Below are positions 1 to 9,908 of a DNA stretch of 64,000 nt, piece after piece. The stretch spans positions 1 to 64,000 of the forward strand of contig SEAD01000002.1 of NCBI GenBank assembly GCA_004173355.1, read 5' to 3'. A program made the translations under genes and the position numbers. The DNA is from Chitinophagaceae bacterium. GTDB taxonomy: Bacteria; Bacteroidota; Bacteroidia; Chitinophagales; Chitinophagaceae. Positions within the stretch are counted from its first letter, which is position 1; each line of letters begins with the position of its first letter. The notes beneath the pieces are model-generated. The model did not search any database, was not told where the DNA came from, and saw nothing but the letters and a program-made list of their open reading frames with translations.

Positions 1-5
1 AGGGA

Positions 6-653
6 ATGCAAGGCAGGTTGCCGGAGGCCAGCGCGGAACTTCGGGATGAAGCTGTCGCTGAGATCCGGTACACCGGCAAAACTGTTTCATACCGCTCGGG
101 GGTGGTCATTGCCAGTCTGGATGGAAGGTTAACACACTGGCTGGCCAAACCCGGAACAAAAGTGTATGAATCTGATGTGGTAGCGACTATAGTTCCCGTG
201 CCAGGCAGTGACAGTACCCGGGTTGCCTTGGTTGATAGTGCACTCCCGTCGGTTGCTGCCAAAGCAGACACAGGTATGCCGGACATGCAGTTGAACGGCG
301 AAAAGGTTGTGGCATCGGCTTCAGGAACGCTTCGCACTGCCGGCGTCAGGATCGGGGATTGGGTGGTGCGGGGTACCAGGATTGGTTCAGTGGTGGACGA
401 GCGGTATTCAATACTCCGGTTTATGTTAAGGGTGGGAGACTTCCGCCGGCTACAAATATTTATGGGTGTTGAAATCAGCACTGGCAAGTATCCTGGTGAA
501 CGGTTTATCGGGGTGGTGAAATCGCTGGATGATAACCGGAAGGGCGCCACTGGTGAAGTTGAAGTGGAAATCATGAACCTTCCTGATTTTGTATTCGAGC
601 CTGGTACCGAAGTATCGGCAATATTCAGGTTTCGGGGGGAGAAGGCCATCTGA
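6..653 (+). CDS. Barrel-sandwich (HlyD/efflux-adaptor-like) protein, 5' end outside window
   Basis: The reading frame is open to the left edge, so the first Met shown (215 aa) may not be the real start. The protein is rich in short beta strands with two lipoyl/barrel-sandwich-like patterns, one around residues 25-65 (GVVIASLDGRLTHW, then GTKVYESDVVATI) and one around 105-130 (GTLRTAGVRIGDWVVRGTRIG). This is the pattern seen in HlyD/RND periplasmic adaptor subunits. The C-terminal part (about 150-210) resembles the beta-barrel segment that follows in such adaptors. No signal peptide is visible, as expected if the N-terminus is missing. It ends 25 bp before the next gene's ATG. The family assignment rests on fold pattern only; a component of a secretion or efflux system is inferred. 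Confidence 0.5.
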   Translation: MQGRLPEASAELRDEAVAEIRYTGKTVSYRSGVVIASLDGRLTHWLAKPGTKVYESDVVATIVPVPGSDSTRVALVDSALPSVAAKADTGMPDMQLNGEKVVASASGTLRTAGVRIGDWVVRGTRIGSVVDERYSILRFMLRVGDFRRLQIFMGVEISTGKYPGERFIGVVKSLDDNRKGATGEVEVEIMNLPDFVFEPGTEVSAIFRFRGEKAI

Positions 654-678
654 AAAATTTAAGTATAATCAATAACAC

Positions 679-1254
679 ATGAATATGAAGTATTTTCTGA
701 TCGGTATTTTGTTCTTTCTTACTGTGTCGCAGGTTCAGGCACAATTGCATCTTGGTGCCAAAGCTGGCGCAAACATGAGTAAACTCGATGGAGTTTCCTA
801 CCGCGACAGGTATAAGCTCGGTTACCAGTTCGGTGCGTTTGTCGGTTATGACATTGGAAAGGTAGCCGGGATCCAGACAGAAGTATTATCCAGCCAGACC
901 AACACTTCTGTTGAAGACGGGCTGGGTGCAATACCCGGCAACCTGTTTTCGGGAAGGAAAAGGCTCAACTATGTAAGTGTGCCGCTACTGCTGAAATTGT
1001 TTCCCAATTCAATTCTGAGTATCCATGCAGGTCCGCAGTTTTCGATCCTTACCAACAGGAACAAGTCGGCACTTCAGAACGGAAAGGATCTGTTCAGGGC
1101 CTCTGATTTTTCCGCCGTGGCGGGGGCGGAACTCAAGCTCGGGGCGCTGCGTCTATACGGAAGGTATGTCTGGGGTTTCAGTGATATAAGTGATGTGGGT
1201 GGCAAGGCCAGGTCGCAACAGGCACAATTGGGTCTTGCTTTAAATCTTTTCTAG
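679..1254 (+). CDS. Outer-membrane beta-barrel protein (PorT/OMP_b-brl type)
   Basis: A 191-aa exported protein. Residues 1-21 form a signal peptide (hydrophobic core FLIGILFFLTVSQV, cleavage after AQA). The mature part opens with the typical small-barrel start LHLGAKAGANMSKLDG. It continues as alternating amphipathic strands with many Gly/Tyr/Phe residues (LGYQFGAFVGYDIGKV, LNYVSVPLLLKLFPN, LRLYGRYVWGFSDI) and ends in a strand finishing with Phe (LGLALNLF), the usual C-terminal outer-membrane signature. This pattern fits the eight-to-ten-strand porin-family barrels common in Bacteroidota. The specific function is unknown. A strong terminator follows immediately. Confidence 0.75.
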   Translation: MNMKYFLIGILFFLTVSQVQAQLHLGAKAGANMSKLDGVSYRDRYKLGYQFGAFVGYDIGKVAGIQTEVLSSQTNTSVEDGLGAIPGNLFSGRKRLNYVSVPLLLKLFPNSILSIHAGPQFSILTNRNKSALQNGKDLFRASDFSAVAGAELKLGALRLYGRYVWGFSDISDVGGKARSQQAQLGLALNLF

Positions 1255-1275
1255 TTCCGCATGGTGGTTTTCAGG

Positions 1276-1302
1276 ACGGCCACCAACTGGTGGCCGTTTT
1301 TT
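1276..1302 (+). terminator. Intrinsic terminator
   Basis: A perfect 9-bp stem (ACGGCCACC at 1276-1284 and GGTGGCCGT at 1289-1297) with a 4-nt loop AACT is followed by a run of six T. It lies 22 bp after the stop of the outer-membrane barrel gene and should end that transcript. Confidence 0.85.
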
Positions 1303-1444
1303 CAATAGGTGGGCGAGTACATTTCTCCCGCGGATTCCCGTAAATGTTATCCCATTCCAGACAGACAACAAACGTTCAATTCCTTGTAATGGAAATGCTG
1401 TTATTGGTCATTTAAGGCTCTTGTATTCCTCATCACTTACCCTT

Positions 1445-1864
1445 TCAAGCCAGACCGTGCCCCCCCTTTGCCGTGTTAGTCCCAACCGCGAGATAGGAAA
1501 ACGTGCTATCTGCAGTGGCGCCATGCCAGTGTGGTACCCCTGGTAAACATTTGATTACATCACCTTTGTGGACGACCTGTTTTGCTTTGCCTCTTTCCTG
1601 GTAAAATCCAACACCTTCCGTGATCAGGAGTATTTGTCCGGCCGGATGGATATGCCAGTCGAGTTTCGCGCCGGGTGCAAAGGTGGCAGTGGCCACTCCT
1701 ATATCAATAACGGAATCTGCAGCATTCAGTGACTTCAGCCATACATCACCCGTGTGCGTTTTGGTTTTTGCCAATTCCCCTTTTGGGAAAATCTGGCCGT
1801 CCTGTGCTGCAACGATGCTGGTTGACATAATTACGAAAGAGACAATAGCTATGAACTTTTTCAT
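1445..1864 (-). CDS. Exported cupin protein, C-terminus frameshifted at a G7 run
   Basis: A 139-aa protein with a signal peptide (residues 1-20, ending VAAQ) and one cupin domain. The metal-binding pattern is intact: WHIHPAGQ for the first His pair, then Glu in LLITEGVGFY, and PHWHG in the second cupin motif. It is closely related to the C-terminal cupin domain of the upstream gene (1988-3142). The last residues are abnormal. After AKGG the frame reads HGLA and stops, while the other frame continues TVWLERVSDEEYKSLK and stops at 1408-1410. That tail matches the paralogue's AVWLKPVTDKEY ending. The switch point is a run of seven C on the + strand (1460-1466), so six would restore the full protein (1408-1864). 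Either a real frameshift, a slippage-variable site or a sequence error is possible. Last gene of the minus-strand cluster. Confidence 0.8.
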   Translation of the reverse strand: MKKFIAIVSFVIMSTSIVAAQDGQIFPKGELAKTKTHTGDVWLKSLNAADSVIDIGVATATFAPGAKLDWHIHPAGQILLITEGVGFYQERGKAKQVVHKGDVIKCLPGVPHWHGATADSTFSYLAVGTNTAKGGHGLA

Positions 1865-1987
1865 GCTGTGTATTTATATTGATTGATGTTTTTTTACTTA
1901 AACTACAATTGATAAATCGTAAGATGGATTTCCCAACCCAATCCCTCCATCGAGTGTAGGTGAAAGCGTTGAAAAGATCAGGGTTTG

Positions 1988-3142
1988 TTAACGCATATAC
2001 TCCTTATCCGTAACCGGCTTTAACCACACTGCGCCGCCTATATTGGTATTAGTGCCTATCGCAACATGCGTCATGGATTCGGTATTCGTAGCGCCGTGCC
2101 AGTGCTCTACATCCCGTGCACATTTCACAACCTGTCCTTTTCGGACAATCCTGACTGGTTTGCCTCGCTCCTGGTAGAGGCCTTGTCCGTCTGTTATAAG
2201 GAGGATCTGACCACCTTTATGTAAATGCCAGTTTGTCCTGGCACCGGGCTCGAATGTGACGGAGCCTATGTTCACATTATATGTTGAATCACTTTCAGAC
2301 AGGTAGTTGAGCCACACAGTTCCTGTAAAGTTTGAGTTTGTTACTTTCTGGCCTTTAGGGAAAATAAATTCATTACTGATTTCAGAAAGCGATGATTCAC
2401 TTTTTTCTGACACAGGTCGGTTCGCAGTTGTCTTCAATACGTCGTTCAACACGGATTGTGCTGTTTCACCTTCATTCTTGCCGAGGATACTTTGAATTAT
2501 AGTTATGAATTCCTGAAGCTGGTATGCAGTGAGGCCGACATTCATCGAGAGTTTCAGGTGGGATTGTAACATCGGTTCTACACCGGCAAGGCTACTGAGA
2601 ACTGAAATCGTAACGAGCTCCCGGTCGCCATACGTGAGTATATCCCGTTCAAATATGTCTGCGAAGAGATGTTCCTTGAGAAAGACTTCTATCGGTGGTG
2701 CAAACGCCGCATAGCCCGTTTGCGGGCCCGTTGAGTGGCTGCCGGAAAGGCTGTCTAACACAGCTTTACCCCGTTCATATTTGCTTTTGCGGTCGTTGAT
2801 CGGGGATGCTTCAGGACCAGGGACATCATCTATTCCCTTCGCTTTTCTCTCTTCTATCACACTCATGAGCGTTTGTAACCCACGAATACTCCTGGGAAAT
2901 CCTGCATAAGCATATAAGTGAATCAGGATTTCTTTCAGCTGGTTGACCGTCAGCCCTGCTTCAAGTCCGGAACTGAGTTCAGTTTTTAGTTTTGGCAGGT
3001 CACCTTTTCCTGCAAGCGCGGAAATGCGTATGATCGCTTTCTGTCGGGCACTTAAATCCTGCTCTTTATTTACCTGCGCGCTAACGGCGCACGTAAGTAG
3101 TACAGCCAGGCCTAACCAAAAAGATTTCAGAGTTGTAATCAT
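1988..3142 (-). CDS. Exported carboxymuconolactone decarboxylase-cupin fusion
   Basis: A 384-aa protein: signal peptide at 1-22 (LAVLLTCAVSAQ), two AhpD/carboxymuconolactone-decarboxylase repeats (about 30-110 and 140-240), then a cupin (about 265-375). The first repeat reads LSARQKAIIRISALAG...LTVNQLKEILIHLYAYAGFPRSIRG and the second FERDILTYGDRELVTISVLSSL. The usual catalytic Cys-x-x-C of AhpD is not present, so the repeats are of the decarboxylase-like, not peroxidase, type. The cupin keeps its metal ligands (NWHLHKGGQ, EHWHG). This CMD-cupin architecture is common in Bacteroidota next to aldo/keto reductases and flavodoxins, but its reaction is not established. The gene lies 76 bp downstream of the dienelactone-hydrolase-like gene on the same strand. 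Confidence 0.85.
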   Translation of the reverse strand: MITTLKSFWLGLAVLLTCAVSAQVNKEQDLSARQKAIIRISALAGKGDLPKLKTELSSGLEAGLTVNQLKEILIHLYAYAGFPRSIRGLQTLMSVIEERKAKGIDDVPGPEASPINDRKSKYERGKAVLDSLSGSHSTGPQTGYAAFAPPIEVFLKEHLFADIFERDILTYGDRELVTISVLSSLAGVEPMLQSHLKLSMNVGLTAYQLQEFITIIQSILGKNEGETAQSVLNDVLKTTANRPVSEKSESSLSEISNEFIFPKGQKVTNSNFTGTVWLNYLSESDSTYNVNIGSVTFEPGARTNWHLHKGGQILLITDGQGLYQERGKPVRIVRKGQVVKCARDVEHWHGATNTESMTHVAIGTNTNIGGAVWLKPVTDKEYMR

Positions 3143-3218
3143 AAGTTTCTTTTTTATTCCTGAGGATGACTTTTAAGCAGCGTGTTTACAGGTGTATAAT
3201 TTCATCACTCATTACAGC

Positions 3219-4268
3219 CTACAGAAGATTGGTACCATAAAACCCTGCTAATTTCTTTGTTGCCTCATCAACGTATTCCGGCTTCCAGTAGCTCTGAATG
3301 TGAGTGGCTCCGTCCAGCACAAACAGTTCTTTATTTTGCGTGCCCGTAGCTTTTTTATAAGCTTCGTCTGTCATGTATTTTGTATCTGCTTTGCTACCGG
3401 CTATCATCAGCAGCGGCTGATTAATCAGTTCTATCCCTGAGGTGGCATCCCAGGTCATTAAGTCCTGCAGGCTGCTTAACGTATACAGGAACGTTGAGTT
3501 TGGGTGTGCATGCGTCCGGTAGTAATATTGATATCCTTCACGGTAAAGATCCGTCGGTGTTTTAGCGATTTCTTCATCTGTAATACTGGCAACTCCTCCA
3601 TAGATTACTTTACCACCTGCGGCTTCCTGTGCACGCGCAGCGGAAGCCTGGGCTAATCTTTCCTGGATCGTGCTAAACTGCGTGTTCTGGAATCCATTCC
3701 TCCTGACTTCACCTGAATTAAACATGCTCAGCGTGGCAACTGCCTTAAAGCGTTTATCTGACTGGGCTGCCTTTAACGTATATCCACCGCCACCACAAAT
3801 GCCCAGTACTCCCAACCGGCCGGCATCCACCCCAGGATACTGCGTAATAAAGTCAGCCATACCACGAATGTCTTCCGTGCGGTAAGCGGGTTTGTCTGTG
3901 TGCCGGGGCTCGCCCCCGCTTGCTCCCTGATAGGCTGCATCGGCGACAATAGTGATGTAACCAGCCTCTGCCAAACGTTGGGCATACAAACCTGCCGCCT
4001 GTTCTTTAACGCCACCGTTCGGATGCGCAACCACTATTGCTGCATAGGTTTTGGACTTGTCATAGTTAGCCGGGGTATAAACGTTCCCAGCGATTGCGAT
4101 CCCGTTTAACCTATTGTTAACAGGATGGATATTTACCTTTCCCCTGACATTTTCGGTCATTGCATCACCGTAAACCAAACCAAACTGATTTTTTGATTTT
4201 GTCTGCGATAGTGAGGCAATGGCAGTAGTCATACTTACCGCCACGAACAATATTTTGATTCCTTTCAT
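3219..4268 (-). CDS. Dienelactone-hydrolase-like alpha/beta hydrolase, exported
   Basis: A 349-aa protein with a signal peptide (about 1-21, FVAVSMTTAIASLSQ). The alpha/beta-hydrolase fold is clear from YAAIVVAHPNGG (oxyanion region), the elbow LGVLGICGGGGY, and DGATHIQSYW with the likely catalytic His. The nucleophile elbow carries Cys158 (G-x-C-x-G) instead of Ser, the signature of dienelactone hydrolases and relatives. The likely catalytic Asp lies in the LLMIAGSKADTKYMTDEAYKK stretch. The substrate is unknown. It sits between the flavodoxin and CMD-cupin genes and may share their transcript. Confidence 0.85.
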   Translation of the reverse strand: MKGIKILFVAVSMTTAIASLSQTKSKNQFGLVYGDAMTENVRGKVNIHPVNNRLNGIAIAGNVYTPANYDKSKTYAAIVVAHPNGGVKEQAAGLYAQRLAEAGYITIVADAAYQGASGGEPRHTDKPAYRTEDIRGMADFITQYPGVDAGRLGVLGICGGGGYTLKAAQSDKRFKAVATLSMFNSGEVRRNGFQNTQFSTIQERLAQASAARAQEAAGGKVIYGGVASITDEEIAKTPTDLYREGYQYYYRTHAHPNSTFLYTLSSLQDLMTWDATSGIELINQPLLMIAGSKADTKYMTDEAYKKATGTQNKELFVLDGATHIQSYWKPEYVDEATKKLAGFYGTNLL

Positions 4269-4317
4269 AAATTCATTTTTAGTTGCGACATTATTGATAG
4301 CCGCTTGTGTTATCGGA

Positions 4318-4947
4318 TCAATTTGTGAATCCTGACTCCTTCAGCCAGGCTTGTACTTCCAGCCGTACCTGCTTTTCCTTATCTCCCTGGATCACCAGGT
4401 ACTTACCATCCCTTTCAGATCCACCCTTTGTTGAGTATCCTTTCAATACCTCATTATCCGGGCATAATTGTTCAACGGTTTCAAAGGTGCTGCCAATCCC
4501 ATAGCCTCCATTACTATTAAATGGAACAACCGTTTTACCTGTCAGTTTGTATTTCGTCAGGAAGCTTTTCACCGGCGGGGGTAACTGCATGCCCCATGTT
4601 GGAAACCCCACGAAGACAACGTCGTATTTGTCAATGCTGTCGATGCTTGTTTTCAAAGGCGGTAGAAATCCGGAAGCGTTTTCCCTGGCTACCTGTTGGA
4701 CCGTAGTCTGGTAGTTTGCCGGATACGGAGTTGCCAGTTCCAACGGTACCATGTTTCCGCCCACTTCTTTATGTATGATCTCCGCGATGGCCCTGGTATT
4801 ATTTGTTCTCGATAAGTAAACTATAAGGATCTTTCTGTTTGTCAAAAGCTCAGGTTTTACTGATACGGGAGACTGCGCACGTGAGCATGAACCAAACGCC
4901 ATCATCGCTGTACATAACCAGATCCAATATGTTTTATTCTTTTTCAT
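4318..4947 (-). CDS. Flavodoxin-family lipoprotein
   Basis: The frame is open from 4971, but the Met at 4947 gives the only sensible signal peptide: MKKNKTYWIWLCTAMMAFGSC, a type-II (lipoprotein) signal with the lipidated Cys at residue 21. The domain is a flavodoxin-like fold: ILIVYLSRTNNTRAIAEII holds the FMN phosphate loop (residues 46-55), followed by YDVVFVGFPTWGMQLPPPVKSFL and FNSNGGYGIGSTFETVEQL for the isoalloxazine loops. An extracytoplasmic, membrane-anchored flavodoxin could serve as a quinone reductase or electron shuttle, though no activity is certain. A conserved 28-nt regulatory element ends 53 bp upstream of this start and fits the 4947 start better than 4971. Confidence 0.85.
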   Translation of the reverse strand: MKKNKTYWIWLCTAMMAFGSCSRAQSPVSVKPELLTNRKILIVYLSRTNNTRAIAEIIHKEVGGNMVPLELATPYPANYQTTVQQVARENASGFLPPLKTSIDSIDKYDVVFVGFPTWGMQLPPPVKSFLTKYKLTGKTVVPFNSNGGYGIGSTFETVEQLCPDNEVLKGYSTKGGSERDGKYLVIQGDKEKQVRLEVQAWLKESGFTN

Positions 4948-4999
4948 TCTACCTGTTTTTGCTGAATACAAATTTCCTGAACGCGGACGTATACCATGT

Positions 5000-5027
5000 T
5001 ATACAGGTTACGGGTATTATTACCAAT
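5000..5027 (-). promoter_or_regulatory. AraC-cluster element, copy upstream of flavodoxin
   Basis: Read on the minus strand: ATTGGTA, 4 nt, ATACCCGTAA-type core, then TATA at positions 25-28. It shares 17 invariant positions at identical spacing with copies at 8028-8055, 9807-9834 and 11507-11534. It lies 53 bp before the chosen flavodoxin start. It may be an activator site fused to a promoter. Confidence 0.65.
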
Positions 5028-5028
5028 C

Positions 5029-6111
5029 TTACTTATCCAGCCCTTTTTGTTTTAACCATCTGGATAGCTCGTCAGCCACCTGCAAATTATTCACGTCCGA
5101 AAAGGCGAAATGGGTGTTTCCCTCTATCCCAATATCCGGTAAATGAATTACGGTAGCATCGCCCCCGTGTTTATTGACAGTTGCAGCCCATAACCTTGCC
5201 ATTTCAAGTCCTGAACGCCAGTGGTCCATGTTCCACACAGGGGAAGGTTGTTTGGCTATGTTATCTCCATAATAGATCACAATTGGAACTTTCGTCAGCG
5301 CAATGAAATCTTCCAGGGGTATCGGAATACCTTTCAACGCTCCGAAAAGGCCTGTTGATGGTATTGGTTCAGGTAATTCCCCTTGAGGAAATACAAAGCC
5401 GCTGTATGGTTCATACGCCACGATGGCTTTTACATTTTTGTTTTTAATGGCAATCATCCACCCCGGTCCGCCTCCTTGAGAATGAGTTACCAGCACTCCT
5501 TTCCCTAATTTGTCAAACAAGCCTGACATAGCTTCTGCTATAACGGTAGTGTTAAACTCGCCGGTATTCGGAGTCATCTGCCGGTAAAATTGTTCCAGTG
5601 AGGCCGAATCTTTTGGAAATTGAATACCAGGAAAGTAATCGGGATAATTTCCCAGCCTGAACTGCGTAAACCAGAACTGCTCGTCTGGCGTGACGTTTAC
5701 CGTAGCACCCACGGATGCTTTACCTGCGGCACCGCGGCGTGGCTGGTCGACCAGGTAAACACTGAACCTCCGTCTCAGGAAAATATTCTGGAACCCTTCG
5801 CGTCCATCCGGAGTGGACTCCCATGTTTTCCTCGACTGGCCAGCCCCATGCAGGAATACCAGCGGATACTTCCGGGACTTTACCGGAATCTGGTAGAAAA
5901 CAGAAGCGTGATCGCTGTGCCAGGTTTGCCCCTGTGAATTCAAGGCACTATCAACATTAAATTTCCCGGCAGCAGTTGTCATCGAACCACCAACTGCAAA
6001 ACTGCCTTGCGCAGTAATCACCAGTGGCTTTTGTTTTGTCTGGCCATTTACCGTTACTGTTATAAGCAGAACAGGCAACAGGATTGTTATGCGGTTTACG
6101 AAACTGATCAT
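5029..6111 (-). CDS. Exported alpha/beta hydrolase (esterase-like)
   Basis: A 360-aa protein with a signal peptide (residues 1-23, ILLPVLLITVTVNGQ). The fold is alpha/beta hydrolase: PLVFLHGAGQSRKTWE for the oxyanion hole, the nucleophile elbow LVTHSQGGGPG with Ser211, VPIVIYYGDNIA near the acid strand, and GNTHFAFSDVNN holding the C-terminal catalytic His. This resembles the secreted hydrolases often annotated as esterase or lipase-like in Bacteroidota; the substrate is unknown. It starts 10 bp after the stop of the upstream aldo/keto reductase, so the two are almost certainly co-transcribed. Confidence 0.85.
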   Translation of the reverse strand: MISFVNRITILLPVLLITVTVNGQTKQKPLVITAQGSFAVGGSMTTAAGKFNVDSALNSQGQTWHSDHASVFYQIPVKSRKYPLVFLHGAGQSRKTWESTPDGREGFQNIFLRRRFSVYLVDQPRRGAAGKASVGATVNVTPDEQFWFTQFRLGNYPDYFPGIQFPKDSASLEQFYRQMTPNTGEFNTTVIAEAMSGLFDKLGKGVLVTHSQGGGPGWMIAIKNKNVKAIVAYEPYSGFVFPQGELPEPIPSTGLFGALKGIPIPLEDFIALTKVPIVIYYGDNIAKQPSPVWNMDHWRSGLEMARLWAATVNKHGGDATVIHLPDIGIEGNTHFAFSDVNNLQVADELSRWLKQKGLDK

Positions 6112-6121
6112 TCCATTTATT

Positions 6122-7120
<999 letters not shown>

Positions 7121-7127
7121 TTATTTA

Positions 7128-7985
<858 letters not shown>

Positions 7986-8027
7986 TTAATTGACTGCAAA
8001 GGTCCGGCCATTCGGGGGCTTTACATG

Positions 8028-8055
8028 TATATCAATTACGGTTTTGGTTACCAAT
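8028..8055 (-). promoter_or_regulatory. AraC-cluster element, copy upstream of aldo/keto reductase
   Basis: On the minus strand it reads ATTGGTA, ACCAAAA, CCGTAA, four spacer bases, then TATA. The GGTA, GTAA and TATA blocks sit at positions 4-7, 17-20 and 25-28, exactly as in the other three strong copies. It ends 52 bp before the start of the aldo/keto reductase gene at 7976. Confidence 0.7.
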
Positions 8056-8113
8056 ATCCCTGATAGCCGGGACGTAAACAGGGGTATGGGCCGGGATATT
8101 ACGCACCCTGGTG

Positions 8114-9721
8114 TTAGTGCAGGTTTCCGGAGGAAACTGCTTTTTCAATGATATCCAGCCGCGCTTTTTTAGGATTCGGTTCACCCACCGCAGACCCGTC
8201 GGACCTGAATTCCATCAGCTCATCCTTTTTTGGATGAAAGGCTGGCCACTGAGGCAAGCCGTTGCCATTTGGATTTCCTGTCTTGGCAAAATTTGTCCAA
8301 TAGGTATTCATGAGTTTTGCCACTGCCTTATCGGTATCCGCTATTGGTGCGCCGTTTCGGTTAGATAGGTTATCAAACACATAGGCAATTTCAGACGCGT
8401 GAGCTGCGCCATAGCGCATGCGTTGCTGCATGGAAGCAGGAACAAAGGAAAAAAGGTATACATAGGCGGGATTGCCTTTCGCAGCAACAGCAGACGCAGT
8501 AAACCGCGCTGGTTCGGCCCAGACCTTGTCCGTATTTACCATCGTGAGCATTTTCGCCAATTCCGTGTTTCCGTCCGGATCATAAGCTTTTGCCGCATCA
8601 TCCTTCATTTTGCCAAAAAGGCCCAGCAACTCGTCTTTCGTCCGGGCATTGACAAAACCTGCCGGTACTTCCGCGCTGTTTGAGCCAATCATTACCGGTA
8701 CCCGTAATTGCCTGCCTGCCTTGTAAGCGCTTTCTGCGGTTTCAATCACCAGTTTGCCATCGACTATCGGACCCGGATAGGTGGGTGGCCCACCCGGCCC
8801 GTTTGTTTCCTGCCCCCCGTCGATAACCTGGGCTACAGTGAGTGAACGGAGCTTTGCGAGCGCAGTCGCATCAGACCCATCAATTCCATATCGTTTTGCA
8901 AAGTTTAACCCGATCGTTTCGGCCGAAACAGGATAGTACCTGTCTGCATTTTCTTTATCCATTGGTCTTCCCGTTAATACCCCATCACGGCCGCCACCCG
9001 ACTCGACAATCGCTTTATGGAAAAGACCTTTTGCAGAGGGAATGGTCAATAATGACTGTACGGAAACGCCACCCGCGGATTCCCCGAAAATGGTCACATT
9101 GCCCGGGTCGCCGCCAAATGCCGGGATATTCTTCTTTATCCATTGAAGTGCAGCGATCTGGTCCATGTACGCGTAGTTACCGGTTTGTTCTTCGGGATGT
9201 TCCCTTGTGAGTGCAGGAAATGCAAAGAAGCCAAGCCTGCCCAACCGGTAGTTGATGGTAACCAGGATGACGCCTTTTTCTGTAAATGATGATCTGGAAA
9301 AGTCATTCATGACTCCGCTTCCAAATACAAATGCACCTCCATGGATCCAGACCATCACAGGAAGTTTTGCCGTTTTCGTTGCCCCTGCAGGCGCCCACAC
9401 GTTCAGGAAAAGGCAATCTTCAGAGGAGGTTTTTGAAATCGAATCCGTGCCCCGTTGAAAACCAGCCTGTGCGCAGTCCGAACAGAATTTTTTCGCATCC
9501 CGGACACCCTGCCATGATTTTGCCGGCTGTGGCGGTCGCCAGCGAAGATCTCCGACGGGTGCAGCTGCGTAGGGAACGCCCTTGTAGCTGGTTACATTCG
9601 CTTCGGTGCTTCCCCGCAATGTTCCGGAAGTAGTAGTGACCAACGGTCCGGAAAGGGAGTCGTTTTGGGCGCTCAGGACGGTTGAGGTCAGTAGCGTGAA
9701 AGCAAGCAGGAGGTTGTTCAT
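8114..9721 (-). CDS. Exported type-B carboxylesterase (p-nitrobenzyl-esterase-like)
   Basis: A 535-aa protein with a signal peptide (1-19, LLLAFTLLTSTVLSAQ). It has full carboxylesterase family-B features: SYKGVPYAAAPVGDLRWRPP at the start, EDCLFLNVWAP (about 101-111), the oxyanion loop WIHGGAFVFGSG, and the nucleophile elbow IFGESAGGVS with Ser215. The likely catalytic His is in GAAHASEIAYVF. The length agrees with the family. It hydrolyses ester bonds, probably in the periplasm; no substrate can be assigned. It is divergent from the AraC gene at 9909, with a conserved regulatory element in the 187-bp gap. Confidence 0.93.
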   Translation of the reverse strand: MNNLLLAFTLLTSTVLSAQNDSLSGPLVTTTSGTLRGSTEANVTSYKGVPYAAAPVGDLRWRPPQPAKSWQGVRDAKKFCSDCAQAGFQRGTDSISKTSSEDCLFLNVWAPAGATKTAKLPVMVWIHGGAFVFGSGVMNDFSRSSFTEKGVILVTINYRLGRLGFFAFPALTREHPEEQTGNYAYMDQIAALQWIKKNIPAFGGDPGNVTIFGESAGGVSVQSLLTIPSAKGLFHKAIVESGGGRDGVLTGRPMDKENADRYYPVSAETIGLNFAKRYGIDGSDATALAKLRSLTVAQVIDGGQETNGPGGPPTYPGPIVDGKLVIETAESAYKAGRQLRVPVMIGSNSAEVPAGFVNARTKDELLGLFGKMKDDAAKAYDPDGNTELAKMLTMVNTDKVWAEPARFTASAVAAKGNPAYVYLFSFVPASMQQRMRYGAAHASEIAYVFDNLSNRNGAPIADTDKAVAKLMNTYWTNFAKTGNPNGNGLPQWPAFHPKKDELMEFRSDGSAVGEPNPKKARLDIIEKAVSSGNLH

Positions 9722-9806
9722 GAAGTGCTGTTTATAAATGTGTGTGAAAAGATTTGTGATATTTTGTATACAGGCTGAAGTTCTCCTTCCCAGCTTTCCC
9801 TCGCGG

Positions 9807-9834
9807 TATACCGGTTACTGATTTTCCTACCAAT
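9807..9834 (-). promoter_or_regulatory. AraC-cluster element, copy between carboxylesterase and AraC gene
   Basis: On the minus strand: ATTGGTA, GGAAAAT, CAGTAA, then TATA at positions 25-28. It points toward the carboxylesterase gene, 86 bp upstream of its start, and lies in the gap shared with the AraC gene at 9909. Same spacing as the copies at 5000, 8028 and 11507. Confidence 0.65.
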
Positions 9835-9908
9835 ATTCCGGATGACAGCTCCCGCTGCGCGCCGGCTCAGGATAATGCGATAGTTTTGATCCTGCTAAAT
9901 CACAGGAT

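Noticed and set aside
3228-3247. ATTGGTACC stretch resembling the AraC-cluster element
   Set aside because: It lies inside the coding end of the dienelactone-hydrolase-like gene and no promoter is expected there.
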